Shown here in pieces: positions 1 to 8,715 of a DNA stretch of 64,000 nt (position 1 is the first letter of the stretch; every line of letters starts with the position of its first letter). Under the pieces are notes generated by a model. The model was not told the DNA's origin, did not search any database, and saw only the letters and a list, made by a program, of their open reading frames with translations. The position numbers were made by a program, and so were the translations under genes. Origin of the DNA: Streptomyces xylophagus (lineage in GTDB: Bacteria; Actinomycetota; Actinomycetes; Streptomycetales; Streptomycetaceae); the NCBI RefSeq assembly GCF_000716435.1, contig NZ_JNWO01000002.1:310001-374000 (forward strand). The letters run 5' to 3'.

Positions 1-438
1 TCCTTCCCGGAGAACGAGCTGGGCGTCGGCGGCGGCGCGAACGACACCGCGCTCGAACTCGGCGGCTCCCTCGGCATCGCCATCCTCGGCTCGTTGCTGG
101 GCACCACCTACAAGGACAGGCTGACCGACCTAGTCGGCGGACACCTCCCCGCCGCCGCGCTGGACACCGCCAAGGACTCCGTCGGCGGCGGCCTGGCCGT
201 CGCCCAGCAGATCGCGAAGACACCCTCGGCCGGACCGCAGCAGGCGCAGGCACTGGTCGACGCCGTGCACGAGGCCTTCGCCCACGGTGTCGCGCAGACC
301 AGCCTCGTCGGCGGGATCATCATGGCCGCCGGCACGCTGATCGTCCTCGCGGTCCTGCCGGGCCGCCGTGCCACCGCCGAGTCCGAGCCGAAGGCGGCGG
401 AGACCAGCCAGGACCAGGAGCATGCCGACTCCGTGTAG
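1..438 (+). CDS. MFS drug exporter of the DHA2 (14-TM) family, C-terminal part
   Basis: The reading frame is open from the first base and stops at 438, so only the last 145 codons are present. The visible part contains GVGGGANDTALELGGSLG, the pattern of the late membrane segments of EmrB/QacA-type proton-drug antiporters. A long extracytoplasmic stretch follows (about residues 35-90), then a final membrane helix around GIIMAAGTLIVLAVLP and a short charged tail. Family knowledge assigns drug or metabolite efflux at the cytoplasmic membrane; the substrate cannot be read. The start and any regulator lie upstream of the window. Confidence 0.85.
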   Translation, partial: SFPENELGVGGGANDTALELGGSLGIAILGSLLGTTYKDRLTDLVGGHLPAAALDTAKDSVGGGLAVAQQIAKTPSAGPQQAQALVDAVHEAFAHGVAQTSLVGGIIMAAGTLIVLAVLPGRRATAESEPKAAETSQDQEHADSV

Positions 439-580
439 AACCCCGCTCTCACAACCCACCAGGGCATCAGCATCCGGGGGCACACTCCGGTCGGTCGGAC
501 CATCGTGGATAAACTGGCGCAGTTCCGCCTCGGCACCCGCTCCTTCGCCCGCTCGGAGAACACCGTCCCCGCACTGAGCG

Positions 581-1687
581 GTGCCGGAATCGCCGACGGT
601 TGGCGCTCACTTCACGAAATCGACGGTCCTGCCTGTGCACGCTCCGGACACCACCGCCCTCACACCCGAACCGGCAGACGTGGCGCCGCGTCGCACCCGA
701 CGCTGGCTGCGCCCGGTGGTGATCACGGTCCTGCTCGCGCTGTTCACCACCGAACTGGTGCTGGGATGGCCGTCGTTGGCCTCCGCGCTCTCGCAGCTGC
801 GCGCACCCCGGCTGAACTGGTTCGCCGTCGCGCTGGTCGCCGAGGTGGCCGCCATGGGCTGCTACGCGCGCATGCAGCGCCGGCTGCTGCGCTCGGCCGG
901 GGTGGACGTGCCGATCCAACGGCACGTCGCCCTCGCCTACGCCGCCCACTCGCTGAGCGTCACCCTGCCCGGTGGCCCCGCCTTCTCCACCCACTTCAAC
1001 TACCAGCAGATGCGGCGCTTCGGAGCCACGCCCGCCATCGCCTCCTGGTGCATCGCGCTGTCCGGCATACTCTCCGCGGCGGCCCTGGCCGTCGTCACCG
1101 CGATCTCCGCGATCGCCTCCGACGGCAGCCTCCAGTGGCACAGCCTCGTCACCCTCGGCCTGGCCGTGGTCCTGCTCACCGTCGGCATCCGGCGCATCAC
1201 CCGCCACCCCGAGAAGGTCGAACCGGCCACCCGGGCCGCGCTGGCCCGGGTCAACCGGCTGCGGCACCTGCCCGAGACCCAGGGCCTCGACCGCATCCGG
1301 GGCTTCATCGAGCAACTCCGCACCGCCCGGCTCCAACCCCGGCACGCCGTCGCCGCCGCCGTCTTCGCCGTCCTCAACTGGCTGCTCGACGCGGGCTGTC
1401 TGTGGCTGTGCTTCCACGCCATCAGTGACACGCAGATCAGCAACGCCCAACTGCTGCTCGCCTTCTGCGCGGGCATGGCCGCCGGGACTCTCACGATCAT
1501 CCCGGGCGGCCTCGGCCTCATCGACAGCGCGCTGATCCTCGGACTGGTCACGGGCGGCGTCGCGACCAGCACCGCCATCGCCACGGTCGTGCTCTACCGG
1601 ATCATCAGCTTCGGGTTCATCATCGGCGTCGGCTGGATAACGTGGCTGGTCATCCGCCGCCACAATCGCCGGGAGGCGGTTGTTTAG
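581..1687 (+). CDS. Lysylphosphatidylglycerol synthase TM-region (UPF0104/YbhN-like) membrane protein
   Basis: The 368-residue protein has six to eight hydrophobic segments and the family signatures LPGGPAFSTHFNYQQMRRFG near the middle and IIPGGLGLIDSALILGL near the C-terminus. This is the membrane-domain fold that flips lipids in MprF, here without the aminoacyl-transferase domain. The start is uncertain: GTG 581 gives the longest form, GTG 635 is an alternative, and neither has a clear ribosome site. Basic residues precede the first helix. Role is inferred as lipid transport or envelope maintenance. A second protein with the same membrane domain lies at 51948-54434. Confidence 0.75.
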   Translation: MPESPTVGAHFTKSTVLPVHAPDTTALTPEPADVAPRRTRRWLRPVVITVLLALFTTELVLGWPSLASALSQLRAPRLNWFAVALVAEVAAMGCYARMQRRLLRSAGVDVPIQRHVALAYAAHSLSVTLPGGPAFSTHFNYQQMRRFGATPAIASWCIALSGILSAAALAVVTAISAIASDGSLQWHSLVTLGLAVVLLTVGIRRITRHPEKVEPATRAALARVNRLRHLPETQGLDRIRGFIEQLRTARLQPRHAVAAAVFAVLNWLLDAGCLWLCFHAISDTQISNAQLLLAFCAGMAAGTLTIIPGGLGLIDSALILGLVTGGVATSTAIATVVLYRIISFGFIIGVGWITWLVIRRHNRREAVV

Positions 1688-1710
1688 CGGATCTTCCGGC
1701 CCCTTGACTC

Positions 1711-2496
1711 TCAGGCCCGCGCGCCGCCGTCGACCCGCAGGACCGTGCCGGTCACGAAGGAGGCGCGGTCGCTGAGCAGCCAGGCCGCCGCCTGGGCGAT
1801 CTCGTCGGGGTCGGCCGCGCGGCGCAGCGGGGCATGCGCCGTGAGCCGCTCCTGGAGACCGGGGGAGTCCGCTTCCCAGGCCCGGATCATCTCGGTGAGG
1901 GTGTTGCCGGGGGCGATGGCGTTGACGCGGATGCCCTCCGGGCCGTAGGTGACGGCGGCCGACTCGGTGAGGCTGTTGACGGCCCTCTTCATCGCGCCGT
2001 AGGCGGGCAGTTCGGGGTTGCCCATGAGGCTGCCGACGGACGAGTTGTTGACGATGGCGCCGGTTCCGGCGGTGGCGCGGATGGTGGCGATCTGGGCGAC
2101 CATGGCGACCCAGACGCCCTTGAGGTTCACGTCGTAGAGGTGGTCGAAGTCGCTCTCCGGCAACTCGTCCATCGGGCCGGGGCGTTGGATCGTCGCGCCG
2201 TTGTTGAAGGCCACGTCGAGCCGGCCGTACAGGTCCACGGTCCGGTCGACGGCTGCGCGCACACTGGTCGAGTCGGCCAGGTCGCAGACCACGTAGTCCG
2301 CGGTGCCGCCTGCCTCCCTGATCTCTTCGGTGACGGCCTTCAGCTGGGCCTCCGTGCGGGCCGCGAGCAGCACTCGGGCGCCTTCTCGGGCGAACAGCCG
2401 TGCCGCTGCGGCGCCGATTCCGCGTCCTGCGCCGGTGATGAACGCGACCTTGTCGGCCAGCAGGCCGAGGGAGGGAGGAGTGGGTGTGTTGTCCAT
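1711..2496 (-). CDS. Short-chain dehydrogenase/reductase
   Basis: A classical 261-residue SDR. Near the N-terminus it has the NAD(P) motif TGAGRGIG, then NNGAT (the NNAG equivalent), a catalytic Ser in NNSSVGS, the YGAMK catalytic Tyr-Lys pair, and a C-terminal VTGTVLRVDGG. The ATG at 2496 is chosen because homology begins there; the frame stays open far upstream but that extension lies antisense to the neighbouring regulator. It is divergent from the MmyB-type regulator at 2584, a very common actinobacterial pairing, which suggests that protein controls it. Substrate unknown. Confidence 0.88.
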   Translation of the reverse strand: MDNTPTPPSLGLLADKVAFITGAGRGIGAAAARLFAREGARVLLAARTEAQLKAVTEEIREAGGTADYVVCDLADSTSVRAAVDRTVDLYGRLDVAFNNGATIQRPGPMDELPESDFDHLYDVNLKGVWVAMVAQIATIRATAGTGAIVNNSSVGSLMGNPELPAYGAMKRAVNSLTESAAVTYGPEGIRVNAIAPGNTLTEMIRAWEADSPGLQERLTAHAPLRRAADPDEIAQAAAWLLSDRASFVTGTVLRVDGGARA

Positions 2497-2529
2497 GGCA
2501 GCGAGCCTGCGCCTGTCCGCGGAGCGCAT

Positions 2530-2550
2530 CCAGGCATCGGCAGTACCTGG
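2530..2550. promoter_or_regulatory. Inverted repeat in the SDR/MmyB-regulator divergent promoter
   Basis: CCAGG (2530-2534), 11 bases, then CCTGG (2546-2550). It lies in the only 87 bases separating two divergent starts, so it is a reasonable operator for the MmyB-type regulator. CACACT at 2572-2577 is placed about 7 bases before GTG 2584, which would give that regulator a leaderless transcript. This is inference from position only. Confidence 0.35.
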
Positions 2551-2583
2551 CTGGAGAGGGCGACGCCCGTACACACTGGGGGT

Positions 2584-3435
2584 GTGGATCGAAGAGAACT
2601 GGGCGACTTCCTGCGCAGCAGGCGTGAGCGGATCACCCCCGCCGATGTGGGGCTGCCGGCCGGACCGCGCCGCCGTACCCCCGGACTGCGCCGCGAGGAG
2701 GCGGCTCAGCTGGCGTTCATCTCGACGGAGTACTACACGCGGCTGGAGCAGGCCCGCGGCCCGCATCCGTCGCGCGAGGTACTGGCCGGGCTCGCCCGGG
2801 CCCTGCGCCTGACGGACGCCGAGCGCGACCACCTCCACCACCTGGCGGGCGTACCGCCGGGCCCGCCGCCCGGGCCCTCGCGCGAGGTGCGGCAGAGCAT
2901 CCTCGATCTCGTGCAGCGGCTCCCGCAGGCCGCCGCGATCGTGGTTTCCGCGACGCACGAGGTGATCGCCTGGAACGACCTGGCCGCCGCCCTCATGGAG
3001 GACTTCTCGGCCGTGCCGCGACGCGACCGCAACCTGCTGCGCCGGGTCTTCCTCGGGCCGCACTCGGAGGGGCGACGGCTGTACGGGGTCTCGGACGCGG
3101 ACGAGTTCGGGCGCCGCGCGGCCCAGGACCTGCGCGCCACCGCCGCCCGCTACCCCGACGACCCGGAGCTGACCGAGCTGGTGGCCGAACTCCTCGCCGG
3201 GAGCGAGGAGTTCACCGAGTTGTGGAACTCCCACGACGTGGCCGCCGCGCCCACCTTCTGCAAGACCTTCCAGCACCCGCTGGTCGGGCCGGTCACCGTC
3301 AACTGCGATGTCCTCGACATCACCGACCGGGACCAGCGGGTCGTGATCTACACGACCGTCCCCGGTTCGCCGTCCGAGGGTGCCCTGCGGCTGCTGTCGG
3401 TCATCGGGACCCAGCGCATGGACATGACCTCCTGA
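2584..3435 (+). CDS. XRE-family regulator with MmyB-like ligand-binding domain
   Basis: 283 residues. An N-terminal helix-turn-helix (about residues 5-75, with RRRTPGLRREEAAQLAFIS and YYTRLEQARGPHPS) is followed by the PAS-like MmyB domain (about 100-270) containing VIAWNDLAAAL and a C-terminal FQHPLVGPVTVNCDVLDI stretch. This layout is diagnostic of the MmyB family. GTG 2584 is the start because homology begins at VDRRELGDFLR. It is divergent from the SDR at 1711-2496, which it probably regulates. In characterised members the C-terminal domain binds a fatty-acid-like ligand; the ligand here is unknown. Confidence 0.9.
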   Translation: MDRRELGDFLRSRRERITPADVGLPAGPRRRTPGLRREEAAQLAFISTEYYTRLEQARGPHPSREVLAGLARALRLTDAERDHLHHLAGVPPGPPPGPSREVRQSILDLVQRLPQAAAIVVSATHEVIAWNDLAAALMEDFSAVPRRDRNLLRRVFLGPHSEGRRLYGVSDADEFGRRAAQDLRATAARYPDDPELTELVAELLAGSEEFTELWNSHDVAAAPTFCKTFQHPLVGPVTVNCDVLDITDRDQRVVIYTTVPGSPSEGALRLLSVIGTQRMDMTS

Positions 3436-3445
3436 TCCGGATCAG
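3432..3445. terminator. Palindrome spanning two convergent stop codons
   Basis: CTGATCCGGATCAG is a perfect 14-bp palindrome. It contains the TGA of the MmyB-type regulator (3433-3435) and the TGA of the opposing aldolase gene (complement of 3442-3444). The same CTGATCC/GGATCAG arms recur at another convergent junction, 15256-15273. It may act as a minimal bidirectional terminator. Confidence 0.35.
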
Positions 3446-4458
3446 CCTTCCGCACGCGCGACCAGGTCCAGCGCGATGTCGGTGATCATGTCCTCCTGGC
3501 CGCCGACCATGGCCCGCCGCCCGGCCTCGACCAGGATGCTGCGCGTGTCGAGGCCGTAGCGGGCCGCCGCGGTCTCGGCGTGGCGCAGGAAGCTGGAGTA
3601 CACGCCCGCGTAGCCGAGACTGAGGGTCTCGCGGTCCACCCGTACCTCGCGGTCCTGGAGCGGTCGTACGAGATCATCGGCCGCGTCCATGAGCGGGAAC
3701 AGGTCGCAGCCGTGCTTCCAGCCCATCAGGTCGGCGACCGCGACGAACGCCTCCAGCGGACAGTTGCCCGCACCGGCGCCCTGGCCAGCGAGGGAGGCGT
3801 CGACGCGGATCGCACCGCCCTCGACCGCGACGACTGTGTTGGCCACGCCCAGCGCGAGGTTGTGGTGGGCGTGGATGCCCAACTCGGTCTCCGGGGCGAG
3901 GACTTCGCGGTACGCGCGGAAGCGGTCCCGGACGCCGTCCATGGTCAACCGGCCGCCGGAGTCGGTGACATAGACGCAGTGGGCGCCGTAGGACTCCATC
4001 AGCTTGGCCTGGCGGGCGAGTTCGGTGGGCTCGGCCATGTGGGACATCATCAGGAACCCGGCCACGTCCATGCCCAACTCCCGCGCGGCGGCGATGTGTT
4101 GGGCGGAGATGTCGGCCTCGGTGCAGTGCGTGGCGATCCGTACCGAGCGGATGCCCAGCGCGTGTGCCTGCTTGAGGTCGTGGACGGTTCCGATGCCGGG
4201 CAGCAACAGGGTTGTGGGGACGGCCTGTTGTACGACGTCGGTGACCGCCTCGATCCACTCCCAGTCGGTGTGGGCGCCGACGCCGTAGTTGATGCTGGAC
4301 CCCGACAGTCCGTCGCCGTGGGCGATCTCGATGGCCGCGACGCCTGCCGCGTCCAGGGCGGCGGCGATCGCGCGGGCCTGGTCGACGGTGTAGCGGTGCC
4401 GTACGGCGTGCATGCCGTCCCGGAGGGTGACGTCCTGAACGTAGAGGGACGGGTTCAC
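3442..4458 (-). CDS. dmpG: 4-hydroxy-2-oxovalerate aldolase
   Basis: 338 residues of the DmpG/MhpE/BphI class II aldolase family, which splits 4-hydroxy-2-oxovalerate into pyruvate and acetaldehyde. [10 protein letters not shown] near the N-terminus gives the Arg-Asp active-site and metal pair, and [13 protein letters not shown] supplies the metal-binding His pair. Length is usual for the family. The GTG start (4456-4458) overlaps the TGA of the dehydrogenase gene as GTGA, so translation is coupled. Family members form a channelling complex with the acylating acetaldehyde dehydrogenase, whose gene is immediately upstream here. Last gene of a three-gene operon. Confidence 0.95.
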   Translation of the reverse strand: MNPSLYVQDVTLRDGMHAVRHRYTVDQARAIAAALDAAGVAAIEIAHGDGLSGSSINYGVGAHTDWEWIEAVTDVVQQAVPTTLLLPGIGTVHDLKQAHALGIRSVRIATHCTEADISAQHIAAARELGMDVAGFLMMSHMAEPTELARQAKLMESYGAHCVYVTDSGGRLTMDGVRDRFRAYREVLAPETELGIHAHHNLALGVANTVVAVEGGAIRVDASLAGQGAGAGNCPLEAFVAVADLMGWKHGCDLFPLMDAADDLVRPLQDREVRVDRETLSLGYAGVYSSFLRHAETAAARYGLDTRSILVEAGRRAMVGGQEDMITDIALDLVARAEG

Positions 4459-5390
4459 TTGGCTGCCTCCTTTTCGGTGCGGGCAGCCATGCGTTCCGCG
4501 GTGCGCAGGGCGGCCGAGGTCATGATGTCGAGGTTCCCGGCGTAGGCGGGGAGGTAGTGGGCGGCGCCCTCGACCTCCAGGAACACCGACACCTTGAGCA
4601 GTTCGCCCGTGCCCGGCGCGAGGGTGCGCAGCGGGTCGTCGGCGGCCACCCTGTCGTACTGCACCTTCTGCTTGAGGCGGTAGCCGGGCACGTACGCCTG
4701 GACGCGGCCGACCATCTCCTCGACGGACGCCGTGACCGCTTCGGTCGCGCAGTCGGAGACCAGGCAGTGCACGGTGTCCCGCATGATGAGCGGGGGTTCG
4801 GCCGGGTTGAGGACGATGATCGCCTTGCCGCGCGCGGCGCCGCCGACCACCTCGATGGCCTGCGAGGTGGTCTCGGTGAACTCGTCGATGTTCGCGCGGG
4901 TGCCCGGTCCGGCCGAGCGCGAGGCGATGGACGCGACGATCTCGCCGTAGTGGACCGGCGAGACCGCGCCCACCGCGGCGACGATCGGGATCGTGGCCTG
5001 GCCGCCGCAGGTGACCATGTTGACGTTCGGGGCGTCGAGGTGGGCGTCGCCGTTGACCGGGGGGACGACGTACGGGCCGATGGCGGCCGGGGTGAGGTCG
5101 ACGAGGGTGCGGCCCAGGGGCCGTAGGACCTCTTCGTGGTGGCGGTGGGCGCCGGCCGAGGTGGCGTCGAAGACGAGGTCGACGTCGGCGAACTCATCCA
5201 GTTTGACGAGTCCTTCGACACCCTCGTGGGTCGTGGCGACCTTCAGGCGGCGGGCGCGGGCCAGGCCGTCGGAGTCCGGGTCGATGCCGGCCAGTGCGGC
5301 GATCTCCAGGGTGTCCGAGAGGCGCAGGACCTTGATCAGGAGGTCGGTGCCTATGTTGCCGGAGCCGATGATGGCGACCTTCGTGGTCAC
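4455..5390 (-). CDS. dmpF: Acetaldehyde dehydrogenase (acylating)
   Basis: 311 residues. It oxidises acetaldehyde to acetyl-CoA with NAD and CoA and partners the aldolase encoded next. The nucleotide-binding loop GSGNIGTDL is near residue 10, the catalytic Cys is in [10 protein letters not shown] (about residue 130), and the dimer and aldolase-contact C-terminal half is complete. The start is GTG 5390: it overlaps the TGA of the hydratase gene as GTGA and is preceded by GGGA. The longer open frame upstream only runs antisense to the hydratase and is not used. Confidence 0.95.
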   Translation of the reverse strand: MTTKVAIIGSGNIGTDLLIKVLRLSDTLEIAALAGIDPDSDGLARARRLKVATTHEGVEGLVKLDEFADVDLVFDATSAGAHRHHEEVLRPLGRTLVDLTPAAIGPYVVPPVNGDAHLDAPNVNMVTCGGQATIPIVAAVGAVSPVHYGEIVASIASRSAGPGTRANIDEFTETTSQAIEVVGGAARGKAIIVLNPAEPPLIMRDTVHCLVSDCATEAVTASVEEMVGRVQAYVPGYRLKQKVQYDRVAADDPLRTLAPGTGELLKVSVFLEVEGAAHYLPAYAGNLDIMTSAALRTAERMAARTEKEAAK

Positions 5391-6229
5391 TTGCCGTCCC
5401 TTTCCGTGGCTTCCGCTGCGAAGCGGACCCGTACCGAGCCCAGGTCCGAGATGTGCGCCTCGAAGGCGTCTCCGGGGGCGGCCGGGGTCATCGGGCCCAG
5501 GGCGCCGGTCAGCACGAGGTCGCCCGCGCGCAGCGGGTTGCCCCGCTCGGCGAGGGCCGAGGCCAGCCAGACCGCCGCGGTGAGGGGGCTGCCGAGGCAG
5601 TCGGCGCCGGTGCCCTCGGAGACGGTTTCGTCGCCCCGGCTCATGGTCATCGTGACCGTGCGCAGGTCCACGGCGGTCAGCGGTACGGGCGTGGCGCCCA
5701 GGACGTACAGACCGCAGGAGGCGTTGTCGGCGACGGTGTCGATCAGGGAGATGTCCCAGTTCCGGACCCGGCTGTCGACGATCTCCAGTGCGGGGAGCGC
5801 GAAGTCCACCGCGCGCAGTACGTCCACGATCGTGCACTCGCGCTCCGGCAGGTCACGGCCGAGCACGAGCGCGACCTCCGCCTCCACCTTCGGCTGGAGC
5901 AGCCGGCCCACGGGCACCTCGCCGCCGTCCGGCACCGCCATGTCGGCGAACAACGCCCCGAAGTCCGGCTGGTCCACGCCGAGTTGGCGCTGCACGGCCG
6001 GGGAGGTCAGGCCGATCTTGCGGCCGACGATGCGGCGGCCGGCCTCCAGACCGCGCCGGACGTTCAGTTGCTGGACGGCGTAGGCGGTCTCCAGATCGCC
6101 GCCGTCGAGCAGGTCGCGTACCGGCGGACAGACGACCCCGGTACGGGTGGCCTCCGCCAGCAGGTCGGCGGCCTTCACCACGGCCGGTGACACGGCGTCC
6201 GCGCGGGCGCCGTCGGGCTCGGTGGGCAC
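5387..6229 (-). CDS. mhpD: 2-hydroxypenta-2,4-dienoate hydratase (2-oxopent-4-enoate hydratase)
   Basis: 280 residues of the MhpD/DmpE/TesE hydratase family, which adds water to 2-hydroxypenta-2,4-dienoate to give 4-hydroxy-2-oxovalerate, the substrate of the aldolase two genes downstream. The metal-site region [14 protein letters not shown] and the C-terminal [19 protein letters not shown] are typical. GTG 6229 has a strong AGGAGG site just upstream. It is the first gene of the operon hydratase-dehydrogenase-aldolase, divergent from the IclR regulator at 6309. No ring-cleavage dioxygenase or meta-cleavage hydrolase is in the window, so the upstream pathway (aromatic or steroid) cannot be named. 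Confidence 0.92.
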   Translation of the reverse strand: MPTEPDGARADAVSPAVVKAADLLAEATRTGVVCPPVRDLLDGGDLETAYAVQQLNVRRGLEAGRRIVGRKIGLTSPAVQRQLGVDQPDFGALFADMAVPDGGEVPVGRLLQPKVEAEVALVLGRDLPERECTIVDVLRAVDFALPALEIVDSRVRNWDISLIDTVADNASCGLYVLGATPVPLTAVDLRTVTMTMSRGDETVSEGTGADCLGSPLTAAVWLASALAERGNPLRAGDLVLTGALGPMTPAAPGDAFEAHISDLGSVRVRFAAEATERDGK

Positions 6230-6301
6230 GGGTTACCTCCTGGGAGAGCGGTGCGGGTACACCCCACCGGTATAGACAGCATCCCCTCAAGGGGACAATG
6301 T

Positions 6302-6322
6302 TTGTTCCGTGACACGGAACAA
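6302..6322. promoter_or_regulatory. Perfect palindrome over the IclR start codon (operator candidate)
   Basis: TTGTTCCGTG and CACGGAACAA flank a single central A, a 21-bp perfect dyad. The GTG start proposed for the IclR regulator (6309-6311) lies inside its left half. A smaller dyad, CCCCT-CA-AGGGG (6283-6294), and TATAGA (6271-6276) sit just upstream in the same 79-bp divergent gap. Likely an IclR operator for autoregulation and control of the meta-cleavage operon. Confidence 0.6.
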
Positions 6323-7115
6323 CGCGGGCGGCAGCATGCTGGAGAAGGCCGCACTCATCCTCGACTGCTTCAGTCCGAGCGGCGGACCGTACCGCCTGTC
6401 GGAACTTTCGGAGCGCACCGGACTGCCCAAGCCCACGGTCCACCGGCTGGCCGCCGACCTGGTCCGGCTGGGCTGGCTGGAGCGCTCGGGTCCCCGCTAT
6501 CTGCTCGGCGCGAAGCTGTTCGAACTGGGCTCGCTGGTGCCGCACCGGCGCGATCTGCGCGAGACGGCCCTGCCCTTCCTCCAGGACCTGTTCGAGGCCA
6601 CCCGCGAGACCATCCACCTCGGCGTCCGCGAGGGCATGGAGGTGGTCTACCTCGAACGCATCCACGGCCACGAGGCCCTGCGGCTGCCCTCCCGTATCGG
6701 CGGCAGCCTCCCGCTGACCTGCACCGCCGTCGGCAAGGCCCTACTGGCCTTCTCCGGCGCGGAGTTGACGGAGGAGGTGCTGTCGCGCCCGCTGCCGAGC
6801 CTCACCCCGCACTCGATCACCGACCCGGCCCGCCTGCGCATGGCCTTGGAGAAGATCCAGGTCTCCGGCCTCTCCTACGAGGAACAGGAGGCCGCCCTGG
6901 AGGTGAGCTGCATCGCGGCCCCGGTGTTCGCCGGCGACACCGCGGTCGCCGCGCTCTCGGTCGCCGTGCCGCGCAGCCGCTTCCGGCCCGCCCAACTCGC
7001 CCCGGCGGTACGGACGGCCGCGCTCGGGCTGTCCCGAGTGCTGCGCGGGGGAGGAGCCACGACTTTCCCACTGTCGTCGCTGCGAACCCGACCGTACACT
7101 GACAAGTCGCGGTAA
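6309..7115 (+). CDS. IclR-family transcriptional regulator
   Basis: 268 residues. An N-terminal winged helix (about residues 12-72, with LSELSERTGLPKPTVHRLAADL) is followed by the IclR effector-binding domain (about 85-255: TIHLGVREGMEVVYLERI, PLTCTAVGKALLAF, and VSCIAAPVF). GTG 6309 lies inside a 21-bp palindrome; ATG 6336 is the alternative start and would leave the palindrome as a 5' operator. It is divergent from the hydratase-dehydrogenase-aldolase operon and is its probable regulator, with an aromatic or keto-acid intermediate as likely effector by family analogy. The C-terminal 20 residues are low in conservation. Confidence 0.9.
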   Translation: MTRNNAGGSMLEKAALILDCFSPSGGPYRLSELSERTGLPKPTVHRLAADLVRLGWLERSGPRYLLGAKLFELGSLVPHRRDLRETALPFLQDLFEATRETIHLGVREGMEVVYLERIHGHEALRLPSRIGGSLPLTCTAVGKALLAFSGAELTEEVLSRPLPSLTPHSITDPARLRMALEKIQVSGLSYEEQEAALEVSCIAAPVFAGDTAVAALSVAVPRSRFRPAQLAPAVRTAALGLSRVLRGGGATTFPLSSLRTRPYTDKSR

Positions 7116-7145
7116 CGGGGGAACAGTTGAACCGGGGGGAACAGC

Positions 7146-8702
7146 ATGTCCGAGGATCAGTACGGCTCTGTCCAGGGGTTCGTCGTGCCACCGATGCCGA
7201 CGTCCCCGCCGCCCGCACCGCCGGACCGACTGAGATCCGTCGCGGTCGGACTCCTCAACCTCAGCGGTCTCGGGCTCGGTTACGCCCTGGTGCGCCGCTG
7301 GCTGCTGATGGCCGTCTGCTGGGTCGCGACCGTCATCCTGCTGCTGGTGGCCCTGCCCGCCGACCCGGACGGTGTCTCCGGTGTCCTCGTCACCCTGTAC
7401 GTCGTGTTCCTCGTGTTCGCCGCCGTCCACGGCGCGTTGGTCGGCCTGCGTACCCGGCTCGCCTGGCCCGCGCAGACGCCGGTCGCGGTGGTGCTGGGCC
7501 TGGTACTGCTCGCCGTACCGGCCGGGGGAGTCGTGCTGTACGACAACGCCCGTGACGAGGCGACCCAGCAGATGCTCCTCGACCGGCTGGACAAGGCGGA
7601 CCAACTCGTCGCGGACTCCGGTAGGTTGCCGTTCTCCGCGGCCGAACCCCACTACCGCCAGGCGCTGGTCGCGTACGACGACCTCACTACCGCCCACTCC
7701 GGTTCGCGGGCGGCCGACAAGGTGCCCGACCGGCTGAAGACGTTCTACACGACGGTCGCCGGGGCCTACACGCAGAAGAACTACTGTGACGCGATACCCC
7801 AGTTGAAGTATCTGCGGACCGTCCCCGGCACCATCGGCAAGAAGCAGCTGGGCTCACTGACCACCTGGCCGGACGACCGGCTGGCCACCTCCCTGTACGA
7901 GTGCGCCTCCACCGGGCTGGCCGCCCAGCGCGCGGACTGGTCGACGAACTTCGGCGATCTGCTCACCACGTTCCCGCAGTCGTCCCAGGCGGGTCAGGTC
8001 GAACCGGCCGTCAAGTCGGCTGTCAGCAAGGCGGCACAGGGGGTGCGTGGCAGCCAACCGTGCACGGCGGTCGAGCAGTTGCAGAGTCTCTCCACCCAGA
8101 TCGGGAGCCTCCAGGGCGGGCAGGGGAGCGTAGGCCTCGCACTCACCGCGGACGCCCAGCGTGCCGGCAGTCAGGCCGACGCCGGCGCCTACCAGTGCGG
8201 CGTCTCGCAGTACAAGGACGGCGATTTCGACTCGGCGCTCACCACGATGAACGACTTCGTGAAGAACAACACGCACGACAAGAACCGGGCCCGGGCCAAG
8301 AAGATCGCGATCGCCGCCGAGGTGGCGCAGACGGTCCCTGCCGCCGGCAAGAAGCTGCCGACGACCGCGTCCGGCGGCAGCATCTCCGTCACCGTCAAGA
8401 ACGACAGCCCGGACGACATCACGGTGCTGTACACGGGGCCGGTGACCGGCAGCTTCAAACTCAAGGGCTGCGGGAGCTGCACGACGTACTCCCTGACCAC
8501 CACGCTGTTGTCCGGGTTCAAGCCGTGCAGCTCCGGCAAGAGCTACCCGCAGAGGACGATCAGTCTGCCGACCGGCACCACGTACTTCGTGCACCGCGCC
8601 GACAGTTCGAGCGCGACCCCGGCCTCGGACACGGCCAAGCTCAGGTCGGGCTACATCTACACGGAGTGTGCCTACAGCACGCGCGGCTTCGGTACGACCT
8701 GA
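7146..8702 (+). CDS. Four-TM membrane-anchored protein with large extracytoplasmic repeat-like domain
   Basis: 518 residues, function not recognised. After a Pro-rich N-terminus (residues 12-27) come four hydrophobic segments at about 31-50, 52-72, 77-100 and 110-130. A long soluble region follows, with helical patterns resembling tetratricopeptide pairs (AEPHYRQALVAYDDL, QKNYCDAIPQLKYL, QYKDGDFDSALTTMNDFV). A Cys-containing beta-type C-terminal domain (about 400-518) has C residues in KGCGSCTTY, KPCSS and TECAY that could form disulfides outside the cell. ATG 7146 follows GGGGGGAA. It may be co-transcribed with the IclR gene 30 bases upstream or be independent. Confidence 0.75.
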   Translation: MSEDQYGSVQGFVVPPMPTSPPPAPPDRLRSVAVGLLNLSGLGLGYALVRRWLLMAVCWVATVILLLVALPADPDGVSGVLVTLYVVFLVFAAVHGALVGLRTRLAWPAQTPVAVVLGLVLLAVPAGGVVLYDNARDEATQQMLLDRLDKADQLVADSGRLPFSAAEPHYRQALVAYDDLTTAHSGSRAADKVPDRLKTFYTTVAGAYTQKNYCDAIPQLKYLRTVPGTIGKKQLGSLTTWPDDRLATSLYECASTGLAAQRADWSTNFGDLLTTFPQSSQAGQVEPAVKSAVSKAAQGVRGSQPCTAVEQLQSLSTQIGSLQGGQGSVGLALTADAQRAGSQADAGAYQCGVSQYKDGDFDSALTTMNDFVKNNTHDKNRARAKKIAIAAEVAQTVPAAGKKLPTTASGGSISVTVKNDSPDDITVLYTGPVTGSFKLKGCGSCTTYSLTTTLLSGFKPCSSGKSYPQRTISLPTGTTYFVHRADSSSATPASDTAKLRSGYIYTECAYSTRGFGTT

Positions 8703-8715
8703 GATCGCCCCCGTC

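Noticed and set aside
1711..3276. Open frame extending the SDR to 521 residues
   Set aside because: The extra N-terminal half is antisense to the MmyB-type regulator, has no domain and is a by-product of high third-position G+C. The SDR starts at 2496.
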